This document shows, piece after piece, positions 34,567-45,755 of a stretch of DNA of 64,000 bases. This DNA is from Microcebus murinus (lineage: Eukaryota; Chordata; Mammalia; Primates; Cheirogaleidae): NCBI RefSeq assembly GCF_040939455.1, contig NC_134119.1, positions 1,996,501-2,060,500 of the forward strand, written 5' to 3'. The number at the start of each line of letters is the position of its first letter. Positions within the stretch are counted from its first letter, which is position 1. The translations under genes were made by a program, and so were the position numbers. The notes beneath the pieces are model-generated. The model ran no database searches. It had not been told where the DNA came from and was given only the letters and a program-made list of their open reading frames with translations.

Positions 34567-36179
34567 GGGTCACACGGTGGTAAAATGGCAGTGGGGAAAG
34601 GTGGCTTTTCTCCCACCCCGAGTGGATGCATCCGGCACCCTGACACACGGTCGGCACCCCGACACCTGGTCAGCACCCCAAGTTCTGCCGCAAACTGCGG
34701 CGTGGCCCTGGCCCCATCACCTGCCCCGATTCTGAAATCAAGAGGCTGGTCCTGACGCCTCCTCTGCCTTTCTTTCCTCTTAAAACCCTCGATCCTAAAA
34801 CTCAGTCCTGTCTCCGTTCACTTTTCCGAGAGAACGGGCGGTTTGGCTCCTGCGACGGGCGGGCCGCGAGCAGGGCTGGGACTTGACGCCGCGTTTCAAG
34901 TCCACGTTCCCCGAGAGCCCCGGAGACGCCCGTCGCAAAGCGCAGGCCTGAAACTCAAAGAGTCGCTCCTCCTCTGAACAGATGAAGGAACGCGCCTCTC
35001 ACCCCGAGACTGAAGCTGGAGACAGGAGATGTTTTTGAAGTTCTATCTGAACAGAAACTTCCATCTCAGATCCAGAGTCTGCTTGCTCTGACTTCTTTCA
35101 CGAGAGACGTCTACCTGCAGATTTGCTGACCTGGGCGCTTCCCAATCACTGCACTCTTCCGGAACTTCCCACCGCAGGGGCAGGGGCACTTGGCGACCCG
35201 AGATGCAGGACTCCCCAATCTCAGAAAAGCACCGTGACAACCGGAGGCACCGAGACTCCCGCTGGGGACACCGATAGCGGCACGTCCCACAGAGCTCGCC
35301 GTACGGCACGTGGACAGCGAAATTCCAACGCCGGTCGCCTGGATGCACATCTCACGACGTCCTTGTTACTAAGGACAATCTGGTCGCTCAGAGACCCTTT
35401 GCATAACCCCACTGAAAACCAGGGTCAAAATTTTACGGTAAATAGTGCGGATCAAATATTTCCTTAGCACTTCATATCAAAACCAAAACTTACTGATTTT
35501 GTATTTAATAAAATTTTGTTTAAAATTCCAACTAAACGCTAATATTTAGAGTGAAAAATGACTCAAGCCACGCCGCTTCCTTCTGCGGTAGCTTGCTAAT
35601 AAAAGTTGATGTTTGTTTCATCCAATAGGAGGCTTCTTTTACACCTGCCTTTCAGAGACTTAACGTACAGAGTGATTTTTGCAAAAAATCTAGTCTAGAA
35701 TTTCATTACTGTCCCAAAGATGTACTCTTAATCATTGATCGATTCAGTAAGTCTCTTTTGATGAACAGACACGACCATCGGCTAAATTGATTCTCGCCTC
35801 TGCGTCAGTTGTCTGGTTGAACTTCACCTCCTCTGTCAATATTACGGCTCCGATTCCTTCAGTTTTCCAGCAGCACTCTCTCCTCCTGGAAGTCCTGTGT
35901 GTCTGCATCGTTTGCACTTTCACTTTGCAATACGTCGGCTTTGCATTTGGGGTTTATTATGGGACATTTGCAACACTGGACAACCAGCTAAGACTGACCC
36001 CCAAAGACCTGCGTGCATTCGGCAGAGATGGATTTCAGCAACAAGCAGGGAGGCGTGTTCCAGCGGGAATTCAGTCTAGGCATGGGCCGGACACGAATGC
36101 CTTTCTTTCCCCCGTACGATCAATCCCACAACTAGGGAGACACGGATGGAGAGTTAGGAGCTGAGCAGCCAGCCCTCCC
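34567..36179. other. Spacer with AT-rich island, no gene seen
   Basis: A small degenerate repeat of CGGCACCCTGACAC type lies at 34620-34690. GC-rich to 35000, then mixed. At 35430-35800 an AT-rich island has TTTTGTATTTAATAAAATTTTG and AATCATTGATCGATTCAG. The 125-codon frame at 35787 has two hydrophobic stretches but no recognised domain. Confidence 0.45.
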
Positions 36180-36645
36180 CCCAGTGCTGTGGGAGGTGGT
36201 CTCCAAAGATGGCACCATTAATCCTCCTCCCTCTGTATGTGCAGGCCGGCCGGCCGGTGGCCGCCGTGCCCCACAGAAAGCAGCAGGGCTGTCCCCGCAC
36301 TCCTAAGGCTGAGTCACAAGAGCCTTCTAGCTCCCACATGCAAGTCCGGGAATGCTCCCTTTTGGGACACCCCCACTCAGAACCTAGTGCCCGTGCTGGT
36401 GATGTGAGAAGCCGGAGCCAGGCCCAGTCTGTGGTCCCAGCCCACCTCCAGGTGACGACCAGCACACACCACTCGCCACATACAACGTGTGTGTCCCTCT
36501 CGCACTCCAGGCCGGTCACGGCTTGGGACGGCTCCAGCCTCAGCCCTCACCTGCAGGCAGGACCCCGGAGACGGGAACGGGCGGCTGTTTCGAGCCTCCA
36601 AGCTCTGGAGAGGTCTGTTATGTAGCACGAGACAACTGAAACGCA
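36180..36645 (+). mobile_element. Possible old LTR (MaLR-like)
   Basis: Begins near GGTCTCCAAAGATGGCACC and ends GAGCCTCCAAGCTCTGGAGAGGTCTGTTATGTAGCACGAGACAACTG. The end resembles the 'cctccagaactgt..tgttacgcagcaataga' terminus of MLT1-like LTRs, strongly diverged. The assignment is tentative. Confidence 0.5.
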
Positions 36646-39171
36646 TACGTCAACACTGTTCTTGGGCACCCGTGTTTGAGACAGGCCTGCGTCTTCAAAT
36701 AACACGGCTGCAAGCACCAAGACTGTTTTGACCGTTTTGACACAAAGTCTAACTGTTTTTCACTTAAGAGGCAAGTCTTTTAAAAGTTAAACACACACTC
36801 CGTCAGAACAGTCAACACAGAAGACAGGCGCCAGGTTGAGAGGAAGAATGGAAGAAGTGCTGAGATGTTTAACCCGATGCATTTTCATCCTGTAAATAAT
36901 AATAGAATGTTGTTATCTCGATTTCTGTTAAGTGAGTCAAGCCTCTTTACTAATTTTTACTATTTGCTTGGGAGCACTGACAATGAACTGGTCGTCTTCC
37001 CTCAGGTTTCTGGAGGATATTCTCGATTTAATAAGAGGGTAGGATTTATTCTTGCCGGGCGTGTATTTCTGGAAACAGGTGGGTGCTTTCTGTGGGAAGT
37101 TGATATCAGCATCCTATCAACACAGGGCTGCAGAGTTTTGTCAAAGTATTTTTTGAAGCATAGAATACTCTTTTTTGTATTTTAACGTTTTCAGGGCAGC
37201 TTTTCCCGCTTTATCTGCTCAGATAAGGTCCTGACACTGAAATAACTCTGCATGAGCAGAGTTGCTCGACACGCACGGGTGAGGACCACGGCCACACCAT
37301 CATAGCCACGTGCCAGCCCGCACTTCCAGAAGCCCCCCGCAGAAAGAAGAAAGTCTCGAAGAAAGTGCTTCACACGTAAAATCTTTCTTTTATAGCAAAA
37401 TGTGTCCGATTGATTTATGAGGTGTTCTCAGGGAGAACAAAACACACGCTATAAAACCGAAACTTACAGAAAGGTTTCCCGGCCTCTGGGGAAGGAACAT
37501 ACTCGAATTGCACGGGCTGCGGGTTTTCATGGCTTCTAGTGTGAGTTCTGCTTGGAAGCCGTATTTTCACACTGGCGTGTTTATTTATTTGTATGATAGT
37601 ATAAATTTTGACAAACCCAAACAGTAAAGTTTCCCGAGATGCTTGGCCTTGAATTCGAGGCATAACTGGGAAAATTTGATCCACGCCTGAGGGAACCTAG
37701 GGGCACACGTTGCTCGTTTGGGACTGAAACAGAATCGTGGCGGGGACCAGCCTGGGTTGGCAAGCCAGGTGGCCCTGTCGTCTGTGACAACGGAGCGTCG
37801 CTGGGGTGCAGACCGTTGGTGTGGGTGCTGTCCAGGGCCGCGTTCACGCTGCGTGGCGTGGCTGCGTGGCCTTGGTGGGCATGGCCCGTGAAGCTGAGCA
37901 CACACTGTCCTGTCCGGCCCGGCCCTTCACAGAAAAAGCCTGCAGCTCCTGCAAGGACTGAAAGGGACCCATCTCTGTGGAATCGTCAGGGTGACCCGTT
38001 TCCTAGGGGACGACCAGGCCCAGCGGGATCCCCCATCAGTATTGCCGCCCACGTTAGACACGTGGGGTGCTCTGCAGAATTTGTAACCAGCTGCTCTGAA
38101 GTGTGGGCGACCTCAGGGCCCCGAGGCCTGCAGCTGGCCTTTGATCTGGGGTAGTTTCTTGGAGGAATTTGTTGCCCTTAACCTGTGGGGTCCCAGCTAC
38201 CTTCTGGGAGGCGCCAGGACTGAACTGCAGGACCCCAGCTGGTGTCTGACCAGCTGGGATGAAATGGAATCCACAGGGGCACGTGTGACATCACAAGAGT
38301 GACCGTGGTGGTGCTCAGGAGAGGAACAAGGTGAGCCCCAGAGGTGAGTCGCAGCTCGGACCAGCACAGCCTGACCTCATCAAGGACAGCGGGGACAGCT
38401 CCTCTGAGGATGTATCACGTGAGCTCGGTCTGCAGGGGGCAAAGGGCGAACCAGGCCAGGGAAGGGCACTCCAGGCAGAAGGAGCAGCGCGTGCAAAGGC
38501 CCTGGGGTGGGGCTGGGAGGAGGCGACTGTGGCCAGAGATGGGCATGCCACACTGCCCTCAAAGGTCATGGCAGACGTGTGTCTCCACAGCCCTGGACCC
38601 CTCACAGCACAAAGACCTGCAGCACACTCCCCGACATCCAGACAAGGAGCTGGTGCTCTCCCCCGACTACCAAACCCTCTGACTTCTACGGCCAGTCCTG
38701 AGACTAATCGGAGAGCTTACGGCTCTGCCTGCCCCTCCTGAGGCCCCACAGACCCCACCTCTCCAGCCGCACTGCCAGATCTCTGAGCGCAGTGCTGCTG
38801 TGAGCTGAGAATCCATCCCTGCGTGGAAGCCTCTGGAAGAAAAGTGGCAAGGAAGCCACTGGTCACTGGATAGCCAAGGTGAGCTGGCAGGGGCCAGACC
38901 ACAGGTGAGGCTGGGAGAGGCCGGGAGGGAGTGGACACCTCCACGCCCGGGCGTCGGCGCCTCGTCCAACATTGGGAGGTGAGCGCAGCCCAGTCTCCGG
39001 CAGGTGGGAGGACTCGGGAGCTGCTGCGTGGATAGACGCAGCCGGCATCTGTGGCCCCATTCAGGACGCCCGTGCTTCCTCCTTGGCTCCTCCTCCTCAC
39101 TGTCCCCTTCTGCTCCCTGCATTTGAATCTCGATCCCCACCCTCCGCCTCCCACGCCTCTGTGCTCGGGGC
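36646..39171. other. Spacer, mixed, no gene seen
   Basis: AT-rich and repeat-free from 36850 to 37690, including CCTGTAAATAATAATAGAATG and TGTTTATTTATTTGTATGATAG, a candidate conserved tract. From 37690 to 39170 it is GC-rich, with overlapping uninformative frames of up to 180 codons. A MIR-like GGGCACTCCAGGCAGAAGG with CAAAGGCCCTGGGGTGGG at about 38460-38520 hints at an old repeat but is too short to assign. Confidence 0.4.
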
Positions 39172-39742
39172 TGGGAGCACCACCTGGGAGCACCACCTGG
39201 GAGCACCACCTGGGAGCCTCACCTGGGAGCACCACCTGGGAGCATCACCTGGGAGCACCACCTGGGAGCACCACCTGGGAGCATCACCTGGGAGCATCAC
39301 CTGGGAGCATCACCTGGGAGACCACCTAGGAGCATCACCTGGGAGCATCAATTGGGAGCATCACCTGGGAGCATCAATTCAGAGCACCACCTAGGAGCAC
39401 CACCTGGGAGCACCACCTGGGAGCACCAATTGGAACCATTAACTGGGAGCATCACCTGGGAGCATCACCCGGGAGCATCACCCGGGAGCATCACCTGGGA
39501 GCATCACCCGGAAGCACCACCCGGGAGCATCACCTGGGAGCACCACCTGGGAGCATCACCTGGGAGCATCACCTGAGAGCACCACCCGGAAGCACCACCC
39601 GGGAGCATCACCTGGGAGCATCACCCGGAAGCACCACCTGGGAGCATCACCTGGAAGCATCACCTGGGAGCACCACCTGGGAGCATCACCTGGGAGCACC
39701 ACCTGGGAGCATCACCTGGGAGCACCACCTGGGAGCATCACC
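39172..39742. repeat. 13-bp minisatellite, about 44 copies
   Basis: Unit CACCTGGGAGCAC alternating with CACCTGGGAGCAT, with CACCCGGGAG, CACCTAGGAG and CAATTGGGAG variants. A 13-bp unit rotates frame, and each plus-strand frame reads a Gly/Ser/Thr/Trp/His pattern as an artefact. Nearly all units carry the E-box CACCTG. Confidence 0.97.
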
Positions 39743-40835
39743 TGCAGCTGGTTGGGACCCCTCTGGAGAGCAGGACCCCAGGGAAGGGGCTCAGAGTCGA
39801 GCCCCGGGGCTGTGGCCTCACCAGCGTGGATCCAGGCCCTCCTTCCTCTGCCTCTGGCTGCCTGTCCTGGGCGTCCTCCCCCGGAGGAGAGCCGGATCAC
39901 AGCGACGCCGGCCCAAGCAGGGTCTCCCCGAGCGTGGCAGACTCGCAATTTATCTCATAAATGCGTCTCGATGTTCCACAAATCACCCACGCTCATCCCT
40001 GGAGATGTCTTTAACTCGGGGCTTAGAGTCGCAGCTGAAGCCTCTATGGATCTTTTACTCTATCACATGGCAGCGAGAGGGGACTAGCTTGGTCGGGGCC
40101 TTCGTGGCGCTGGACTGAATTAGGTTACGCAAACTCTAAGGAGGATCGTCCCGCAAAGCTGCGGCAGGAATGGGCTGCAGGCAGCCCCCAGCTGGGCCAT
40201 TGCAGGGGCGAACGTCACCCTCGGGTTAGGGCTCAGAGCCGCTGGCTGACCTGACCTTTGATACTTGGAGGAGGAAGTAACCAAAGAATAGTTCGAGACT
40301 GTCAGCTCCTTGGCAGAAGCCACTGGGGAGAGGTATGTTCTAGAGGGTAAAACCCAGCCCTCGATAGGATTTCGCTCCAGCCACGGGTCACGGAATGACG
40401 GCTGGGACACAGGAGGGCCACTGTAGAAATACAGCTTAGACAGGCGGGCAGGTCGGTCTATGCAGGCTGGATTTAGATTTAAATCCACAAGCAGTTTCTG
40501 CCCACCTACTACATATCTTATTTAACCCACTAAACAATCAACAACTCTTTTCTCATGCATTAATGTGAAGGAGTTCAAACACTAAAGCAGGGATAGACAC
40601 CCCACAGTGGTGCCATGGGGTTCCCATCCCACGCCCTGGTGGGTTCTGGGCGACACAGAGCTCTCTCCAAGCAGGCAGACGCCCCCACGGGTGCACTACG
40701 ACTTCTTCTTGTCCTCATCCCGTAGCCCAGTTCCCTGGCTCCTCCTTTCCCGCACGGGCATTAGCACACAGGGCTGCACACCCGACCCTCCCGTGCTGCG
40801 TTTTGGAGTCAGCTTCTGCGATTTTCAAGAGTGAT
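39743..40835. other. Spacer, no gene seen
   Basis: GC-rich, becoming mixed after 39950. No recognised repeat, RNA gene or exon. Confidence 0.5.
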
Positions 40836-42400
40836 TTTGACAATCCCAATCAAAATTCCATCATATTTTATTTTTTAAACGCTCGACAAGCTGATCCTAA
40901 AATTTATATGAAAATGCAAATAGACTAGAAGAGCCAAGGCACTTTGGAGAAGAACAAAGTTGGAGGATTTACGCCACCAGATCTCAAGATTTACTTTAAA
41001 CTCGCAGGGACCGAGACAGGGTGGCGTTGCGGAAGGGTGGCGTCCGGACAACGCAACAGACGGAGAACTGAGAGTCAGGGCCACACAGAGGGTCGGCTGA
41101 TACAAGGCCAAACTGCCAAGGTAGTCTAACGGGGAAAGGAAAGTATTTTCAACAAATCGCGTATTGACAATCAGGTGTCCACGTGGAAAAAGTAAAAAAC
41201 TGAAAGAGCAGCATCATCCCTTAGCTCATAGCACACACAAAATCTAACTCAAGACAGATTACAGATCTAAATGGAGAAGCCTAAACTGTAAAACGTGTAG
41301 AAGAAAACACAGGAGAACACGTGTGGCTCTCAGGGAGGGATAGATTCGTAGAGCACAAGGATTGTGAGTCACAGGAGGGAAAACTCAGAAACTGGATTCC
41401 GTCGGTGTTCGGGCTTTTGCTCTTTGAAAGACACAAGGCAAACTATAGAATGGCAAGAAGAAAAAAAAAATACTTTCAGTACAGTGTATGCATCTGCCAA
41501 AACTTATATCCAGAATATATTAAAAAGCATTTACAACTCAATAATAGGAAGACATAGAATACAATTTGAGAATGGGTAAAAAAAAGATTGAAATAGATCA
41601 CAAAAGAAGACACCAAAGTGACCAACTAGCCCATGAAATATGTCCAGTGTTATTAATCTCCAGGGAAAGGGAAATTAAACTACAAAGAGATTTTACTATT
41701 CCTCTCTCCACGTGCGGGGCAGGATGTGGAGGAGCTGGGACCTCACATGGCACTGCTGAGGATATAAAATGTTTGAACCACTTTGGAAACTGTTGAGCAA
41801 TTGCGTAAAAAGTTAAACATTTCCGCAGGGTACATCCTAGGTTTCCCACTCTGAGGCATTAACCCCAGACGGGTGACACCACAAAGACTTACTTACACAG
41901 GAACGTTGACAGCAGTTTTATTCATTTTATTTGCAGCAACAAAAATGCAGAAACAAACATGCCCTTGAGGAGGAGGATGGACAAACATAACGTGTGCGTG
42001 TGTGCGATGCCATAGAAGGTGACAGACACACACAGTGGCGTGGGCAGATCTGGACATCGGCAAACAGGGTGAAAGCAGCCAGACACAAGAGCGTGCTCCT
42101 CCGCGTACCACATACGTCAAACATGGAAAATGCCAACTAGTCACAGCGGGGGGCAGAGAGCTGGTTGCCCGGGGGTGGGGGAAGGGAGGGGAGACTCCCC
42201 GGGGCAAAGTGAGCTTTCGGGAGGGACAGAAACGGGCTGCGTCCCGCTCACAGTGGGTGGTTTTCACGAGTGCGTTCATCTGTCAAAGCTCATGAAAACG
42301 TACACTTATAACCTTGATTTAGAAAAAAATAATCTTGGCCAAGCAAGATTTTCTCCTACACTAGAACTTCAGAAGCCAAGAAGTAGATCTTCCTTGTGCG
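40836..42400 (+). mobile_element. Long L1M fragment, ORF2 3' half and 3' UTR
   Basis: About 1.5 kb of ancient L1 in sense orientation. Blocks in order: CAATCCCAATCAAAATTCC, CAAGCTGATCCTAAAATTTATATG, AAAACACAGGAGAAC, AACTTATATCCAGAATATATT, AAAAAGTTAAACATTTCCGC, CAGCAGTTTTATTCATTTTATT, AGCAGCCAGACACAAGAGCG and GAGCTGGTTGCCCGGGGGTGG. All frames are broken by stops and indels. It is the longest LINE fossil in the window and lacks ORF1 and the 5' part of ORF2. Confidence 0.9.
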
Positions 42401-43579
42401 GTATTTTAATGTTAGAAATAGTGAGGGGAGGTGGGGCTGGTTGGTTGGTTTTGTAGAAGAGGACTACTGCAATGGCCTTCAAAGTTATAATCTACTGTAT
42501 CTTCTGTTGGCTTGCCCCACGTGGACAGGGGGCTCCTTGGACATGCCACCATTTGGGTACACGGTGCCGGAGGCCACGGCCCCGGCACTGCCACCAATGG
42601 AGGCTGGTGGCGGCCCTTGCCCCTCAGGGAGGGGCACCTGGGGCATTTTGGAGAGCAGGGGCACCTCTCGTCAATGCGCTGCCTGCTGGGGCTGGTGTCG
42701 CACTCGCTCCCCGGGACCCCGACGTTGGGAGGTGGGAGCACCGGTGAACACTCAGGTGCCCGGATGGCAGGACACAATACGTCTCTGTCTCCTGGACGGC
42801 CGGACATAAATACGCCTTCAGCTAAATGAGAACCGAAGTGCGCGGGAGGAGTGCTATAAATCATATGCAGACCACCAAATAAAATTCAATTTTCGGGTAA
42901 CGCGAAGGTGGGATGCGCGTGGAGCGGCTGCTTTGCATATCACCGCGGCAGCAGGTGACGAGCGGGGAGGCAGGGCTCGCGGCTGGTCGGTCCCCGGCGA
43001 GGCTGCGATTGTCTCCTTCCTTTGCCTCCTCTAATCGCACCGGCGCAGTGTTGATTCGGGACACGGCGGCCCATGAAAAATGTCACTGTTCTGCCGATGG
43101 TGCGGACCTGCTGGCAATTCCAGCAGGCAGCGGCTGCACGTGAAGGGTGATAAGGCACTCCATCCCGCCACGCTCAGCGGGTTTCCCATTTCCTCCTGCA
43201 ATTACACATCAAACTGTTTTAGCTTCACAAGCTCCGGCACTATAAATGGCCTCGAGGCAGAAGGCCGCCCGCACGCTGATGAGCCGGGCTTCAAAGCCGA
43301 GTGCAGACTCAGGTTGGGTGGGGGAGCCGGCTAAAAAAACATATCGCCCCCACCCCCGCCGTGCACGCACACTCACTCTGCAGAGCCCCGAAGACGGGCC
43401 CTAGAAATCACTCTCATTATCGCCGCCTCGTCCAATTAACAGCGGGTTTAGGGAAACATGATTAGCTGTCTTTGTAAGAGAGAAGGCACCAAAGGCAACG
43501 CCGCTGGGCTCTGTGCCCTCGTCTCTCCCGAGTGGTCCACAGACAAGTGAGGGGGCACGCCCTGAGAGCTCCTAGGAAA
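42401..43579. other. Spacer with candidate regulatory island
   Basis: GC-rich at 42500-42840, then a distinctive mixed stretch at 42840-43480 described separately. No gene or old repeat is recognised. Confidence 0.45.
42850..43300. promoter_or_regulatory. Candidate enhancer-like island
   Basis: Octamer-like CTTTGCATATCACC lies at about 42930, next to CAGCAGGTGACG with an E-box. Further along are CCCATGAAAAATGTCACTG, CTCCTGCAATTACACATC (homeodomain-like) and GCACTATAAATGGCC, a TATA-like or MEF2-like element at about 43237. CpGs are preserved and no repeat is present. Enhancer or promoter function is inferred from motifs only. Confidence 0.3.
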
Positions 43580-43680
43580 TTCAGGGTCTCCTGACATACT
43601 GGAAACCTAGGGCTCCAAATCTACAGGTGGGCCCAGGAATCTATTTTAAAGGGCATCTCCAGGCATGCAAGCGTGCCTGG
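43580..43680 (+). mobile_element. MER5-like hAT-Charlie fragment
   Basis: CAGGGTCTCCTGACATACTGG then GGTGGGCCCAGGAATCTATTTTAAAGGGCATCTCCAGG resembles the middle of MER5A-type elements (GGGCCCAGCAATCTGT..TTAACAAG..CCAGGTGATT). Both termini are missing. Moderately sure. Confidence 0.55.
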
Positions 43681-43744
43681 GCTCCAGACCCAGATGGTAG
43701 ACAGGTGTGGAAGGAAGGCATTTATGTAGCACTGTTTGAAAGTC
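43681..43744. other. Short spacer before the tetranucleotide array
   Basis: Unassigned single-copy sequence. Confidence 0.4.
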
Positions 43745-44284
43745 CATTCATTCATCTACCTACTCACCCACCCATCTATCCACCAATCCATCCATCCATT
43801 CTTCTTTCCATCCATCCATCTACCAATTCATCTATCCATCCATCTATCCATTCATCTACCTACTTACCCACCCATCTATCCACCAATCCATCCATCCATC
43901 TATCTATCCATCCATCTACCAATCCATCCATCCATCTACCAATCCCTCTATGCATCCATCTATCCATTCATCTACCTACTCACTCACAAATCTATCTAAC
44001 AATCCATCCCTCTATCCATTCAACCACCCGCCAATCATCCATCCATCCGCCAATCCATCCATCTACCAATCCCTCTATCCATTCATCTACTTACTCACCC
44101 ACCCATCTATCCACCAATCCACCTATCCATCTGTCCATCCAACCACCCACCAACCCATCCATCCACCCACCAATCCCTCTATCCATTCACCTATCTACTC
44201 ACCTACCCATTTATCCAACAATATATCCATCTATCCATCCACCCACCCACCAATCCATCCATCCATCTATTCATCGATCCATCC
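43745..44284. repeat. CCAT/TTCA tetranucleotide minisatellite, about 540 bp
   Basis: CATCCATCCATC, CTACCAATCCATC, CATTCATCTACC and CTCACCCACCCATCTATCC blocks, arranged in longer cassettes of which ATTCATCTACCTACT recurs. It is directly followed by AACAAATATTGGGCACTGG, which matches the L2 3' end in reverse orientation. The L2 tail is itself a TGAA repeat, whose complement is TTCA, so this array probably grew from an L2 tail. Confidence 0.93.
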
Positions 44285-44345
44285 AACAAATATTGGGCAC
44301 TGGTTTGCAGCCTGGCTCTGGAGACACAAGGTGACAAAGCTCACT
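44285..44345 (-). mobile_element. L2-like 3' end fragment, antisense
   Basis: CCAACAAATATTGGGCACTGG, CTGGCTCTGGAGACACAAGG and TGACAAAGCTCA follow the order of an antisense L2 3' end (aacaaatatt..gcact..ctgggga.acag..gaacaaa). Short, so moderate confidence. Confidence 0.55.
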
Positions 44346-44439
44346 GGGTGCTGTGCTCTCTGGAGTAGCTGGCACACGGTTTGGCACTCCCCGCCCTAGG
44401 ACAGGTGAGACAGCCGTCTGGCCAGGGCAGTGTGGGCTC

Positions 44440-44675
44440 TGGTGGCTGCTGGGGTTGGAGCGCTGCCTCAGACCCTGTCGCCGGGCAACTTAAACAAGCT
44501 CCCCGAGTCTCAAACCTGTAGGATCTGTAAGAGGGATGCAGTGACAGTGCCCACCTGAAGGGGTGTTTGTAAAGATTAGATGAGTTAATTCTTAGGGAGC
44601 ACTTGGAACAGGACTTGGGAAAAGTGAGCACTCAAATATGAGCTGCAACCATTATCATTATTTTACTATCATCTT
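44440..44675 (+). repeat. MIR SINE
   Basis: CAACTTAAACAAGCTCCCCGAGTCTCAAACCTGTAGGATCTGTAAGAGGG is the core and tail. It continues with TTGTAAAGATTAGATGAGTTAATTC, GGGAGCACTTGGAACAGG, GTGAGCACTCAAATATGAGC and ATTATCATTATTTTACTATC, a well-preserved MIR 3' half in sense orientation. Confidence 0.9.
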
Positions 44676-44859
44676 CAGGGACAATCCATCCCTACAGTCT
44701 AGAAAGTACAAACTAGTATGATATAATAAGATAACTTCTGCAGAAGGGGCAGAAGAAGACATATGTTGAGAATATAGAGGACATAGATCTCAATCTTTAC
44801 ACAATTGTTCCTGGAACATACTGAGATATCTATCTTTCATCCATGTATCTATCTGTCAT

Positions 44860-45103
44860 CTACCTACTTAGCCAAAATTTGTATTAATTTATACATACGG
44901 TAAAGCACATGCATCATCAGCACATGGCTTGATGGACTTTCAAAGTGCACACGCACCAAGATGAGAGTGTCCTGGGACCACAGAAGGCCCTATGCCCCAT
45001 CCCAGTCCGAAGGGGTCACAGTCCTGCCTGCCGTCACCATGCTGTCTGTGGGAGGGATCCCGTTGCAGGAGACGGCAGCTTGTTCTTTTTAAAAGCAGCA
45101 CAG
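44860..45103 (-). mobile_element. L1M fragment, antisense, left part
   Basis: GTATTAATTTATACATACGGTAAAGCAC, GGCTTGATGGACTTTCAAAGTG and the stretch up to TTGTTCTTTTTAAAAGCAGC match antisense L1M sequence upstream of the position where such elements read 'ctgaataatattcca'. It continues at 45435 beyond the inserted Alu. Confidence 0.75.
45091..45103. repeat. Alu target-site duplication, left copy
   Basis: AAAAGCAGCACAG, identical to 45435-45447 on the far side of the Alu poly-A tail. This proves retrotransposition of the Alu into the older L1M. Confidence 0.95.
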
Positions 45104-45434
45104 GGATAGGCGCGGTGGCTCACATTTGTAAGTAACCCTAGCACTCTGGGAGGCCGAGGCGGGAGGATAGCTCAAGGTCAGGAGTTTGAAACCAGCGTGA
45201 GCAAGAGCGAGACCCCATCTCTACTAAAAATAGAAAGAGATTAACTGGGCAACTAAAAATATATAGAAAAATATTAGCCAGGCATGGTGGCACATGCCTG
45301 TAGTCCCAGCTACTCAGGAGGCTGAGGCAGGAGGATCGCTCGAGCCCAGGAGTTGGAGGCTGCTGTGAGTTAGGCGATCCCACAGCACTCTAGTCCGGGC
45401 AACAGAGTGATACTCTGTCTCAAAAAAAAAAAAA
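45104..45434 (+). mobile_element. Strepsirrhine-type dimeric Alu
   Basis: Starts GGATAGGCGCGGTGGCTCAC, with left-monomer GAGCAAGAGCGAGACCCC and the middle spacer containing AACTAAAAATATATAG, a feature of lemur and loris Alus and not of human ones. The right monomer has GGCATGGTGGCACATGCCTG and ends CAACAGAGTGATACTCTGTCTC followed by about 17 A. RNA polymerase III A- and B-box-like segments are in the left monomer. It is flanked by exact 13-bp target duplications, and low divergence plus exact duplications suggest a relatively recent insertion. Confidence 0.95.
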
Positions 45435-45755
45435 AAAAGCAGCACAGCATTTGCAGTGTGAATGAATATCCCAGTTTATCTCCACTGTCGGTTTCCTACC
45501 ATTGCTGGGTGTTTGGACGGCTTCTAGTTTGGGCGGTAACAGATGCTGCTGCCACGAACATTCCTGTATCTGTCTCGTGGTGCACATACACTTGCGTCTC
45601 TGCCAGGGACACACCCGAGAGTGGAATTTGGGGGGAAGGGGGCGTGCGCACATTCAGCTCTGGAAGACACGGGTTTTCCCTAAGGCTGGGCCAGTCCACA
45701 CTCCCGATGGCAGGGTCAGGATTCCAGAAGCCACGCATCCCCAAAAACACTCGGA
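45435..45755 (-). mobile_element. L1M fragment, antisense, right part
   Basis: ACCATTGCTGGGTGTTTGG, GCTGCTGCCACGAACATTCC, CCCGAGAGTGGAATTTGGGG and GTCCACACTCCCGATGGCAGGG follow the antisense order of the ORF2 end of old L1 elements. This continues the fragment at 44860 across the Alu. Confidence 0.85.

Noticed and set aside
35787..36164. 125-codon frame with two hydrophobic segments
   Set aside because: It lies at the edge of an AT-rich island, has no recognised domain, and its second half is low-quality random-looking sequence.
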